Notes: generated from the letters alone by a model not told the origin. Positions 1 through 6,760 are shown, numbered from the stretch's first letter. The stretch: DNA of 9,238 nucleotides from Rhodobacteraceae bacterium UBA3087 (GCA_002367285.1 DFBF01000309.1:1-9238), one strand, 5' to 3'. A program made the numbers and translations.

Positions 1-204
1 TGGGTCGGCCATGGCTGCCGCTATCAGCCAACCTGTAGCGCCTATGCGCTGGAGGCCTTGGAAAAGCACGGCGCGATCAAAGGCAGTTGGCTGGCGGCGC
101 GGCGAATTGGGCGGTGCCACCCCATGGGCGGCCACGGCTATGACCCGGTGCCAAACACGCCTGGCGCGGGTGACAAGGACGACAAGCCTGACCTGGGTGA
201 GTGA
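1..204 (+). CDS. yidD: Membrane protein insertion efficiency factor YidD, C-terminal part (5' end outside window)
   Basis: The first reading frame is open from base 1 to a TGA at 202-204 and gives 67 residues. It begins WVGHGCRYQPTCSAYALEAL and continues with KHGAIKGSWLAARRIGRC, then HPMGGHGYDPVP. This is the YidD signature: paired cysteines in CRYxPTCS, the later RCHP cysteine, and the GGxGxDPVP end. YidD is a small, amphipathic, membrane-associated protein that helps YidC/Sec insertion of inner-membrane proteins. The family is usually about 70-85 residues, so only a short N-terminal piece is missing. The acidic and lysine-rich tail after DPVP (GDKDDKPD) is variable in the family. yidD normally lies just after rpmH and rnpA and just before yidC; here four or five other genes separate it from yidC. 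Confidence 0.93.
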   Translation, partial: WVGHGCRYQPTCSAYALEALEKHGAIKGSWLAARRIGRCHPMGGHGYDPVPNTPGAGDKDDKPDLGE

Positions 205-243
205 CCGCAAGGCCACAACCCAGCCCCGTTTTCCCAAGCCATG

Positions 244-272
244 TTGGCGCAAACATCACGCCCGTCTATACC
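244..272 (+). promoter_or_regulatory. Candidate sigma70 promoter upstream of the 25-codon ORF and DUF1127 gene
   Basis: A -35-like TTGGCG (244-249) and a -10-like TATACC (267-272) are separated by exactly 17 bases. It lies 40 bases after the yidD stop and about 35 bases before the ATG at 307. A start near 279 would give a short leader holding the GGGAGG ribosome site. Hexamer matches are partial (4 of 6 each), so this is a pattern match only. Confidence 0.35.
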
Positions 273-306
273 CCCCCAGGTCAACAGCCCACAAGGGAGG
301 CGTAAG

Positions 307-384
307 ATGACATATCGAATGGCAATCTCACGCCGTGTTGGACCGTCGGTCTTTGGCATGGATACCCGCGCCCTGACCTGCTGA
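307..384 (+). CDS. Possible small ORF (25 residues), unknown; leader-peptide-like
   Basis: The ATG at 307 follows an excellent Shine-Dalgarno sequence, GGGAGG at 295-300, with 6 bases between. A promoter-like pair lies just upstream. The frame closes at TGA 382-384. The peptide starts MTYRMAISRRVGPSVFGMDT and ends RALTC: basic, with no membrane segment and no domain I recognise. It ends 144 bases before the DUF1127 start and reads in the same direction, so it could be a small translated leader, a stand-alone microprotein, or chance. The ribosome site is better than that of the following gene, which is the main reason to list it. In a 324-base stretch (205-528) without a recognised gene, this is the strongest coding hint; the minus-strand frame over 281-538 looks like a shadow. 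Confidence 0.3.
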   Translation: MTYRMAISRRVGPSVFGMDTRALTC

Positions 385-394
385 TTTCAGCCCC

Positions 395-451
395 GGCGCC
401 TCTGGTGCCCCTCCTGACATCGACACCGTAACGGCCTGTGCCTCTGGCGCA
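395..451 (+). repeat. Two similar TCT-loop hairpins in the leader before the DUF1127 gene
   Basis: GGCGCC-TCT-GGTGCC (395-409) and TGTGCC-TCT-GGCGCA (437-451) each form a 6-bp stem with one G-U pair and a three-base loop. They share the core GCCTCTGG, at 398-405 and 440-447, offset by 42 bases. The wobble position differs between the two copies, so both fold although they are not identical. They sit between the 25-codon ORF and the DUF1127 gene. Stems this short can arise by chance in GC-rich DNA. Confidence 0.3.
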
Positions 452-528
452 TTCCCGCCCGTGTCTCAGGTCACCTTTCCAAACGCACAACACAGGACCG
501 GACCGCATGACGCGGCCGGGATCACGCC

Positions 529-750
529 ATGACAACACTCGAAGACCGCGCTGTTCAACTGCGCCCGCATATCCTGATTGAAGAGCTGATCACCCGTCAC
601 GGCATCTGGCATGTTCTGCGCGCCTTGGTCAAAGCCATGACCGCCCGTCGCAAGCGGACCCGTGTCACGGGCCTAAGCAACTACATCCGACGCGATGTGG
701 GGCTTGCGCCTGACCACCCTCCGCCAACGCTGCGGCATCTGCATTATTGA
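529..750 (+). CDS. DUF1127 (YjiS-like) small protein
   Basis: A 73-residue protein. Residues 40-59 hold RRKRTR followed by LSNYIRRDVGL, matching the DUF1127 core: a basic stretch, then an LSD-x3-RDIGL-like motif. Residues 17-38 are predicted helical. DUF1127 proteins are short, arginine-rich and abundant in alphaproteobacteria. Members studied in Agrobacterium and Rhodobacter have been linked to RNA-level regulation and stress or phosphate metabolism, but the function of this one cannot be inferred. The ATG at 529 has only a weak GGGA upstream (518-521); the ATG at 506 is out of frame. The last 14 residues (PDHPPPTLRHLHY end) are proline- and histidine-rich and outside the domain. It may share a transcript with the 25-codon ORF at 307. 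In Rhodobacter sphaeroides a DUF1127 gene is cotranscribed with tandem small RNAs, but the tandem CCUCCUCCC motif of that RNA family is not visible here. Confidence 0.75.
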   Translation: MTTLEDRAVQLRPHILIEELITRHGIWHVLRALVKAMTARRKRTRVTGLSNYIRRDVGLAPDHPPPTLRHLHY

Positions 751-765
751 CCAGAGCAATGACCC

Positions 766-794
766 GTGTCGGGGTGGCACCACCGTCCCGGCAC
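766..794 (+). terminator. Stem-loop 3' of the DUF1127 gene, possible terminator
   Basis: GTGTCGGGGTGG (766-777) pairs with CCGTCCCGGCAC (783-794) across a five-base loop, giving a 12-bp stem with three G-U pairs. It begins 15 bases after the DUF1127 stop and lies between that gene and the converging cupredoxin gene, where a terminator is expected. No T-run follows, so it may instead be a 3'-end stabilising structure. Confidence 0.35.
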
Positions 795-869
795 GTTCAG
801 CTGACGACCCTGGCTTTCATACGCCAAACGCCCGCGCCGCTTTTGCAAAACAGGCTGGTGCGCCAAGGG

Positions 870-1376
870 TTATTGCCCGTTCAGGTAGCTTTCGAACAGG
901 TCACGGAATGCCTTCTTTTCGGCCGGTCTGGCTTTCATCGCCTGAACCTGGGTCGAGATATCAGTGACCCCACCGCCATCGCCAACAATCACCAGCATCA
1001 CCATGCCGTATTGCCCATGCCGACGACAGCGCAGGCCATAGACTCCCGGCGCGTCAAACTGTACCTCAGACCGTGGCGCATTGGCGATCGCGACCTCTTC
1101 CTTATCCGCAGGCCACAACGCTGGCACGGAATGCACCGTGTGCTCGCCTGTGCTGTTTAACACCACCATCCGGTCGCCCGGCGCCAAGCGCAACAATGAT
1201 GGCTCAAACTGAAACATCCCCCGTGCCGCCGAGGCACCGGGATCAGTCACCTGGTCCACGACATGTTCAGCGTGCCCGGCGGCCTGGCTGACGTCATGGG
1301 CCATGTCCACAGTTACATCAGCAGCCTGGGCGGATCCTGCCAAAGCCACGACCAATGCGGCCCAAAAATGCTTCAT
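870..1376 (-). CDS. Exported pseudoazurin-like type I copper protein (cupredoxin)
   Basis: A 168-residue precursor. The start at 1376 is chosen because AGGAG (minus strand, 1384-1388) lies 7 bases upstream and a signal peptide follows at once: MKHFWAALVVALAGSAQA, probable cleavage after residue 18. The frame extends 40 codons further upstream, but that part looks non-coding. The mature part has the pseudoazurin pattern: FEPSLLRLAPGD (57-68), a first copper histidine in GEHTVHS (His79), then APGVYGLRC and the C-x2-H-x4-M ligand loop (Cys117, His120, Met125). That spacing is the plastocyanin/pseudoazurin type. Pseudoazurins are periplasmic electron carriers, classically donating to copper nitrite reductase or N2O reductase; no such partner is in this window, so the partner is unknown. 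Odd points are a His-containing insert (residues 26-52) and a helical C-terminal tail (about 140-168). Divergent from ttcA. Confidence 0.85.
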   Translation of the reverse strand: MKHFWAALVVALAGSAQAADVTVDMAHDVSQAAGHAEHVVDQVTDPGASAARGMFQFEPSLLRLAPGDRMVVLNSTGEHTVHSVPALWPADKEEVAIANAPRSEVQFDAPGVYGLRCRRHGQYGMVMLVIVGDGGGVTDISTQVQAMKARPAEKKAFRDLFESYLNGQ

Positions 1377-1399
1377 GTTCCAACTCCTGTTGGCGTCAC

Positions 1400-1426
1400 A
1401 TTGCACCTTCTGGCGAAGGGCGTCAA
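1400..1426 (-). promoter_or_regulatory. Weak candidate promoter for the cupredoxin gene, with internal hairpin
   Basis: Reading the minus strand, TTGACG (1421-1426) could be a -35 and TGCAAT (1400-1405) a -10, with a short 15-base spacer. The spacer contains the inverted repeat CCTTC-GCCA-GAAGG (1406-1419), which could be an operator or simply chance. It sits 24 bases before the ATG and just upstream of the AGGAG site. The spacing is suboptimal, so confidence is low. Confidence 0.2.
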
Positions 1427-1561
1427 ACCACTGCCAAGCCACAATCTCCCCCCGGAAAAGCTTCGGAATATGGACCAAATCGCGCCGCGGACACACCCGG
1501 CCACCCGCCCCTGCGGGCCAGCCCCCTTGCCCGACAGGTCCATATCCCCTATGCCGCGCCC

Positions 1562-2407
1562 ATGTTGGACGACCTTGATGATATCCACCCGCTGTTTCAC
1601 GGCGCGCCCTCGACCACCGAGTTCAAAAAGCTGCGCAAACGCATCGTGCGTCAGGTGCGCGAGGCTGTTGACCAATACGGTATGATCGAAGAGGGCGCGA
1701 AATGGCTGGTCTGCCTGTCGGGTGGCAAAGACAGCTATACGATGCTGGCCGTTCTGCACGAACTGAAATGGCGCGGCTTGCTGCCGGTGGACCTGTTGGC
1801 CTGCAATCTGGATCAGGGTCAGCCGGGGTTTCCCGCGACCGTTCTACCTGAATTTCTTGAAAAAATGCAGGTGCCCAACCGGATCGAATACGAAGACACC
1901 TATTCGATCGTCATGGACAAGATCCCGGCCGGGCGCACCTTTTGCGCCCTGTGTTCCCGCCTGCGTCGCGGCAATCTGTACCGGATTGCGCGCGAGGAAG
2001 GCTGCTCGGCTGTTGTGCTGGGGCATCACCGCGATGACATCCTGGAAACCTTCTTTATGAACCTGTTTCACGGTGGTCGCCTGGCGACAATGCCGCCCAA
2101 ACTGATCAACGAAGAAGGCGACCTGTTTGTCTATCGCCCGCTGGCTCATGTCGCCGAAGCGGATTGCGAAAAATTTTCTGGCGCGATGAATTATCCGATC
2201 ATTCCCTGCGACCTTTGTGGGTCGCAAGACGGGTTACAGCGCCAACAGGTCAAGGCGATTCTGGATGGGTGGGAGGCGAATTCCCCCGGCCGTCGCCAGG
2301 TCATGTTCCGGTCCCTGATGAACGCGCGTCCCAGCCACTTGCTGGATCCAAAACTGTTCGATTTTGCAGGGCTTGAACGCCCGAACGCAGCCAAAACAGA
2401 AAATTAA
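1562..2407 (+). CDS. ttcA: tRNA 2-thiocytidine(32) synthetase TtcA
   Basis: A 281-residue cytosolic enzyme that thiolates cytidine 32 of certain tRNAs, using ATP and a [4Fe-4S] cluster. Visible features are the PP-loop SGGKDS (53-58) for ATP/pyrophosphate binding, CxxC (Cys128, Cys131) in TFCALCSRLRRG, the GHHRDD motif (154-159), and a second cysteine pair in PCDLCGSQ (Cys216, Cys219). In E. coli TtcA two cysteines of the first CxxC and one of the later pair bind the cluster; all are kept here. The length is close to the family norm (about 280-310). The frame is open upstream to 1355, but family-like sequence begins at MLDDLDDIHPLFHGAPS, so the ATG at 1562 is used; its ribosome site is weak. 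It is divergent from the cupredoxin gene, with a 185-base shared upstream region in which I found no convincing FNR box, although E. coli ttcA is known to be FNR-controlled. Confidence 0.95.
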   Translation: MLDDLDDIHPLFHGAPSTTEFKKLRKRIVRQVREAVDQYGMIEEGAKWLVCLSGGKDSYTMLAVLHELKWRGLLPVDLLACNLDQGQPGFPATVLPEFLEKMQVPNRIEYEDTYSIVMDKIPAGRTFCALCSRLRRGNLYRIAREEGCSAVVLGHHRDDILETFFMNLFHGGRLATMPPKLINEEGDLFVYRPLAHVAEADCEKFSGAMNYPIIPCDLCGSQDGLQRQQVKAILDGWEANSPGRRQVMFRSLMNARPSHLLDPKLFDFAGLERPNAAKTEN

Positions 2408-2507
2408 CGGCTTTTTGTTCGGGGCGATTAACTGTCTGTTTCCCTTCCATCCCTAATTTGTTCTTGGAATTGGGCGATTGGGCCCGCGATCAGGAAGGAA
2501 CAGGCGC

Positions 2508-4043
2508 ATGGCTGCCACCGACGCCGGGCTCAGCGGGCACCGCTTGAAACAGACACTTCGGGCCGCGCTGGTCGGACCGCAACTTGCCGCGTTCATTCCC
2601 GCTCTAACCCTTGGGGCCTATTGGTTCGGGGGTGAAGGGCTGTTGCTGTTCTCGGCCCTGTTGTTTCCGGCCCTTTTGGCCCTGACCAGCATCCTGACCC
2701 GGCCACAGACACTGCCAATTCTGGACTGCGACCCGATCACCGGCCTGCCGCAGCGGGACGTTGCCATCGATGCCCTGGATGCCACACCTGATGGGCAGGC
2801 ACGCACCTGTGTGGTGGTGGAAATCGATGATCTGGCCACTGTACGTGGGCAAAACGGGATCTCGGCCAGCGAATCGGTTCTGCAACGCTCGGCGGAACGC
2901 CTGTGTACCGCGATGCGGGACAGCGATGTCGTCGTCGCCTTGGATGATGGTCAATTCGCCATCGTCATCGAAAAGAAAAAGCGTACAGATCTTGAGGCGA
3001 TGATCCAACTGTCCGCCCGCCTTCAGGCCGCCTTGAACGAACCCATCGCAATCGACGCAACGCGGGTGATCGTCACGGCCTCCGTCGGCTTTGCCATGCC
3101 CGCACGGGTCGAAGATGCCACCGGAGAAGCCATTCTGGCTGCCGCCGAAAGCGCGTTGGACGAGGCGAAGCGCGCCGGACCGGGATCGATTCGCGCCTAT
3201 TCGAACGGCATGCGTCCGCGAATTATCTCTCGGGATCAGGACACCCAAGAGATTCTGGATGCGCTGGAGAATGGTCAAATCATTCCCTGGTTTCAGCCGC
3301 AGATCTCGACCGATACCGGGATGCTGACCGGCTTCGAAGCCTTGGCACGCTGGGATCACCCCGAAAAGGGGCTGATCGCCCCGGGAGCCTTCCTGCCCGC
3401 GATTAGCAAGGCTGGAAAATTCGATCGCCTGGGTGAAATCATGCTGTTCAAATCCCTCACCGCCCTGCGTGAATGGGATCGTGCAGGCTTGCAGGTGCCA
3501 AATGTGGCTGTAAATTTCTCTGCCGAGGAACTGCGTAACCCGAAACTGTTCGACAAGGTTCAGTGGGAGCTAGACCGCTTTGAAATCACACCGGATCGAC
3601 TAACCATCGAGGTGCTGGAAAATGTCGTGGCACAGTCGGACGATGACATCACCACACGCAACATTGCTGCGCTTGCTGATCTGGGATGTCCGATTGATCT
3701 GGATGACTTTGGCACCGGCCACGCATCGATTTCAAACATTCGCCGTTTCGACGTGAACCGGATCAAGATTGATCGCAGTTTTGTCACCCATGTTGACACG
3801 GACCGTGACCAGCAAAATATGGTGGCGGCTATCCTGACCATGGCTGAACGCCTGAACCTCGACACTTTGGCAGAAGGCGTCGAATCGCACGGTGAACATG
3901 CCATGCTGGCGCAATTGGGCTGTGGCCACGTCCAGGGCTACTCGATTGGTCGCCCGATGCCATTTGAACAGACCAGTGCCTGGATTTCCGACTTGCAGCG
4001 CAAACTTGACAAGACACCTAGCATGCCGCGTCGCGCCAGCTAA
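2508..4043 (+). CDS. Membrane-anchored protein with degenerate GGDEF and intact EAL domains; predicted c-di-GMP phosphodiesterase
   Basis: A 511-residue protein. The ATG at 2508 is preferred because AGGAAGGA (2492-2499) lies 8 bases upstream; a TTG at 2478 would add ten residues but places that site inside the gene. Two hydrophobic segments (about 21-40 and 44-63) anchor it, leaving the rest cytoplasmic. The GGDEF-like domain (about 75-235) begins with DPITGLP, but its catalytic motif is DDGQF (146-150), so cyclase activity is unlikely. RDSD (137-140) sits five residues before that motif, the position of an inhibitory I-site. The EAL domain (about 243-498) keeps the metal and catalytic set: E277 of EAL, N336, E368, D399-D400 of DDFGTG, K420, E456 and Q476. 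It should therefore hydrolyse cyclic-di-GMP to pGpG. No PAS, GAF or other sensor domain is seen. It stands alone, 100 bases after ttcA and 129 before yidC. Confidence 0.93.
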   Translation: MAATDAGLSGHRLKQTLRAALVGPQLAAFIPALTLGAYWFGGEGLLLFSALLFPALLALTSILTRPQTLPILDCDPITGLPQRDVAIDALDATPDGQARTCVVVEIDDLATVRGQNGISASESVLQRSAERLCTAMRDSDVVVALDDGQFAIVIEKKKRTDLEAMIQLSARLQAALNEPIAIDATRVIVTASVGFAMPARVEDATGEAILAAAESALDEAKRAGPGSIRAYSNGMRPRIISRDQDTQEILDALENGQIIPWFQPQISTDTGMLTGFEALARWDHPEKGLIAPGAFLPAISKAGKFDRLGEIMLFKSLTALREWDRAGLQVPNVAVNFSAEELRNPKLFDKVQWELDRFEITPDRLTIEVLENVVAQSDDDITTRNIAALADLGCPIDLDDFGTGHASISNIRRFDVNRIKIDRSFVTHVDTDRDQQNMVAAILTMAERLNLDTLAEGVESHGEHAMLAQLGCGHVQGYSIGRPMPFEQTSAWISDLQRKLDKTPSMPRRAS

Positions 4044-4107
4044 CGGTGCCCAGATGCACTGGAGCGACGTTGAAGCCGCCAGATGGGCCAAGAATCCCTA
4101 AAACCGC

Positions 4108-4147
4108 TTGACCTTTGGCCCCTTGCCCTGTTGAACCTCTTTGACCT
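4108..4147 (+). promoter_or_regulatory. Putative yidC upstream control region with TTGACCT repeats
   Basis: TTGACCT occurs at 4108-4114 and 4141-4147, with a related TTGAACCT at 4131-4138. TTGACC (4108-4113), 17 bases, then TTGAAC (4131-4136) can also be read as a weak sigma70 promoter. The region lies within the 129 bases between the EAL gene and yidC, where the promoter of the yidC operon would be expected. The -10 match is poor (3 of 6). Confidence 0.22.
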
Positions 4148-4172
4148 GAAATGACGAGGGCTTGGGCGCAAA

Positions 4173-6002
4173 ATGGACGACCAGAACAAGAACCTGATCC
4201 TGGCAACAGTGCTGAGTTTCGTGGTGATCACCGCCTGGATGCTCCTGTTCCCACCTGCCGAAACCCCGGTTGATCCCAATGTGGCCACGGCGACCCAACA
4301 AGCCGGGACAATCGGAGACAACACTCTGGTTCCACCCAGCGCAGATGCGCCGGCTGGCACAACAGTCGCGGCGGACACAACAGCAGACGTGACAAGCGAG
4401 CTGGCCGAAGCTGGCCGTGTCGACATCGACACCCCGGCCCTGTCCGGCACAATCTCACTGCTTGGCGGCCGTTTTGACGACCTCAAGTTGAAAGGGTATC
4501 GCGAGGACCTGGCTGAAGACTCTCCCATTGTCACCTTGCTACACCCCACTGGAACCCCCCAGGCCTACTACGCGCTTTATGGCTGGACCCCTGGCGGCCA
4601 AACCGCAGCAGAAGACGTTCCCGGGCCCAAAACGCTTTGGGCGGTAGAAAGCGGCACAGCGCTCAGCCCGGACAGCCCGGTCACCCTGGTCTGGAACAAT
4701 GGAAACGGCATGACATTCCGCCGTACCCTTGAGGTCGACGACCGCTTCCTGTTCACCATCACGCAATCAGTTGAAAATACCGGCGCGACGGCGCAACGCA
4801 TGGCCCCCTATGGGGTTCTGGCGCGCCACGGCGAGCCCAATGACCTGAAAGGCTTCTTCATCCTGCACGAAGGCGTTGTCCGCCAAGTTGACAAAGAGCT
4901 GGAGGAAATGGACTACGGCGACGCCGCCGACCTTGAATTCGATGATCGCGAAGCGGCCCGTGCCGACGTCGCCCAGGTCGAAGAAAATGGTTGGATCGGC
5001 TTTACCGACCATTACTGGATGACCACCCTGATCCCGTCTCCGGGCCAAAGTTTCACCTCAGTGATCCGCTACGCCGCAAACGCAGATATCTATCAGACCC
5101 AAGTACGCCTGCCCACAATGGACGTGGCTGCTGGCGAAACCGTTGCCGTGGAAACCCAACTTTTTGCAGGTGCCAAGGAATGGGAAACCATCCGCGACTA
5201 TCAGAACGACAACGGCATCTACCACTTTCTTGATTCGATCGACTGGGGATTGTTCTTTTTCCTGACCAAACCGATTTTCGCCGTGCTGCACTGGCTGAAT
5301 GGTCTGATCGGAAATATGGGCTGGTCGATCATCGGCCTGACGCTGATCATCAAGGCTGTGCTGCTGCCTCTGGCCTATAAATCCTATGTCTCCATGGCAA
5401 AGATGAAAGAACTTCAGCCCGAGATGGAGAAAATCAAGGAAAAGGTCGGCGAAGACAAAGCCAAGCTGCAACAAGAGATGATGGCGCTCTACAAGAAGGA
5501 AAAGGTGAACCCGGCCTCCGGCTGTTTGCCTATCCTGATGCAGATCCCGATTTTCTTCAGCCTTTACAAGGTGATTTTCGTTACGCTTGAGCTACGCCAC
5601 GCCCCTTGGATTGGCTGGATCAACGACCTCAGCGCCCCTGATCCCAGCTCGATCCTGAACCTGTTTGGCTTGCTGCCGAACGCAGCCCCTAGCCCGGAGA
5701 GCTTTCTAGCCATCATCAGCTTGGGCATTCTGCCGATCATCCTGGGCATCTCGATGTGGTTGCAACAGAAACTGAACCCGGCCCCCGCCGACGCTACCCA
5801 AGCGATGATCTTCGCATGGATGCCCTGGGTCTTCATGTTCATGTTGGGCCGTTTTGCCAGCGGGTTGGTGCTGTACTGGATCGCGAACAACACGATCACC
5901 TTCACGCAGCAGTACCTGATCATGCGCAGCCACGGGCACAAACCTGACGTGCTGGGCAATGTTTTGAAAACCTTCAAACGCAAGCCGAAGGACGCTGAAT
6001 GA
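4173..6002 (+). CDS. yidC: Membrane protein insertase YidC
   Basis: A 609-residue inner-membrane insertase of the YidC/Oxa1/Alb3 family, which inserts and folds membrane proteins alone or with SecYEG. The N-terminal segment (about 7-27, NLILATVLSFVVITAWMLLF) is the first membrane helix, as in Gram-negative YidC. It is followed by a Thr/Ala-rich linker (30-80) and the periplasmic beta-sandwich P1 domain (about 85-345). The conserved insertase core follows: GWSIIGLTLIIKAVLLPL, the SMAKMKELQP cytoplasmic helical hairpin (about 404-445), KVNPASGCLPILMQIPIFFSLYKV, and further helices near 512-530, 545-563 and 565-580. The charged groove residue, Arg366 in E. coli, is Lys394 here. The C-terminus is basic (KTFKRKPKDAE). 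The ATG at 4173 has only a modest GAGGG upstream. The stop overlaps the next gene's start by four bases. Length is normal for proteobacterial YidC. Confidence 0.97.
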   Translation: MDDQNKNLILATVLSFVVITAWMLLFPPAETPVDPNVATATQQAGTIGDNTLVPPSADAPAGTTVAADTTADVTSELAEAGRVDIDTPALSGTISLLGGRFDDLKLKGYREDLAEDSPIVTLLHPTGTPQAYYALYGWTPGGQTAAEDVPGPKTLWAVESGTALSPDSPVTLVWNNGNGMTFRRTLEVDDRFLFTITQSVENTGATAQRMAPYGVLARHGEPNDLKGFFILHEGVVRQVDKELEEMDYGDAADLEFDDREAARADVAQVEENGWIGFTDHYWMTTLIPSPGQSFTSVIRYAANADIYQTQVRLPTMDVAAGETVAVETQLFAGAKEWETIRDYQNDNGIYHFLDSIDWGLFFFLTKPIFAVLHWLNGLIGNMGWSIIGLTLIIKAVLLPLAYKSYVSMAKMKELQPEMEKIKEKVGEDKAKLQQEMMALYKKEKVNPASGCLPILMQIPIFFSLYKVIFVTLELRHAPWIGWINDLSAPDPSSILNLFGLLPNAAPSPESFLAIISLGILPIILGISMWLQQKLNPAPADATQAMIFAWMPWVFMFMLGRFASGLVLYWIANNTITFTQQYLIMRSHGHKPDVLGNVLKTFKRKPKDAE

Positions 6003-6760
6003 CCGGGCATGTCGCAGAAATTTGGCGGCACCCGATCAAATCGCACGGGCGAGAAGAGCTTGCCCGTGTCCTGTTGAGCGAAGGTCGCACGATCCCGTGG
6101 GACCGACGCTGGGCAGTTGCACATGAACTGGCAAAAATCGACTTTGACGCACCCGAATGGGCCCCTTGTGGGAACTTTTCGCGCGGGTCAAAAGCCCCGA
6201 AACTTCAGGCGATTTCTGCGCGTTGCAACCTGGCCGCAGGCACGGTCACAGTCACGCATCCAGAGCTGAAGGATCTGACAATTGATCCGGACAATGACGC
6301 GGATGCGGGCATATTCATTCAATGGATCATGCCCATCAGCCCCAGCAATCGCGCCCTGCCTGCACGCCTGATCAAGGCCCCCAAGCGCGGCATGACCGAC
6401 ACGGACTACCCGTCCGTTTCGATCCTGAATCGCGCGTCACATCAACAGGTTAGCAATCGGCTGGGGCAAGAAATCTCAATCAACCGCTGGCGGGGCAATC
6501 TGGTTCTGGACGGCTTAGAGCCCTGGGTCGAACGTGACTGGATCGGCCGGAAAATCCGTGTGGGTCTGGCCGAATTGGAGCTGCGCGAAAACATCGTGCG
6601 CTGCATGGCGACAACCGCCAGCACCCGGACCGGCGAACGCGACGCGGACACACTGGACGCGCTAAAGACCGGCTGGGGCCATCAGGAATTCGGCGTCTAT
6701 GCTGTGGTCACGAAAACCGGCGATCTATGCCAAGGTGACGATATCGAGGTGCTGTCATGA
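5999..6760 (+). CDS. MOSC-domain protein (MOSC N-terminal plus MOSC), possible Mo-cofactor-linked enzyme
   Basis: A 253-residue protein whose ATG overlaps the yidC stop (ATGA), so translation is probably coupled. The N-terminal part (about 1-120) resembles the MOSC_N beta-barrel: VAEIWRHPIKS near the start, then GRTIPWDRRWAV. The C-terminal MOSC domain (about 125-250) includes SVSILNRAS, RWRGNLVLDGLEPWVE and RENIVRCMATTASTRTGERD with the conserved cysteine (Cys202). In the related YcbX and mARC proteins and in Mo-cofactor sulfurases, this region handles the molybdenum cofactor or sulfur, and the cysteine is a key residue. The substrate here is unknown. No membrane segment or signal peptide is seen. 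It sits between yidC and engB with four-base overlaps on both sides. Specific function is not determinable from sequence. Confidence 0.87.
   Translation: MTGHVAEIWRHPIKSHGREELARVLLSEGRTIPWDRRWAVAHELAKIDFDAPEWAPCGNFSRGSKAPKLQAISARCNLAAGTVTVTHPELKDLTIDPDNDADAGIFIQWIMPISPSNRALPARLIKAPKRGMTDTDYPSVSILNRASHQQVSNRLGQEISINRWRGNLVLDGLEPWVERDWIGRKIRVGLAELELRENIVRCMATTASTRTGERDADTLDALKTGWGHQEFGVYAVVTKTGDLCQGDDIEVLS

Noticed and set aside
281..538. 85-codon minus-strand ORF in the yidD-DUF1127 gap
   Set aside because: No ribosome site, arginine/glycine-rich shadow composition, and it overlaps the better-supported plus-strand ORF and leader.
751..869. Tandem CCUCCUCCC-motif small RNAs after the DUF1127 gene, as in Rhodobacter
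   Set aside because: Only one stem-loop is present there, and its loop lacks the CCUCCUCCC motif.
1377..1496. Upstream 40-codon extension of the cupredoxin gene
   Set aside because: The extension would bury the signal peptide inside the protein, and the AGGAG site plus ATG at 1376 explains the start.
1377..1561. FNR box controlling ttcA or the cupredoxin
   Set aside because: No TTGAT-N4-ATCAA-like palindrome was found in the shared upstream region.
2604..3359. 251-codon minus-strand ORF opposite the GGDEF/EAL gene
   Set aside because: The plus strand encodes clear GGDEF-like and EAL domains across the same bases, so the antisense frame is a GC-codon artefact.
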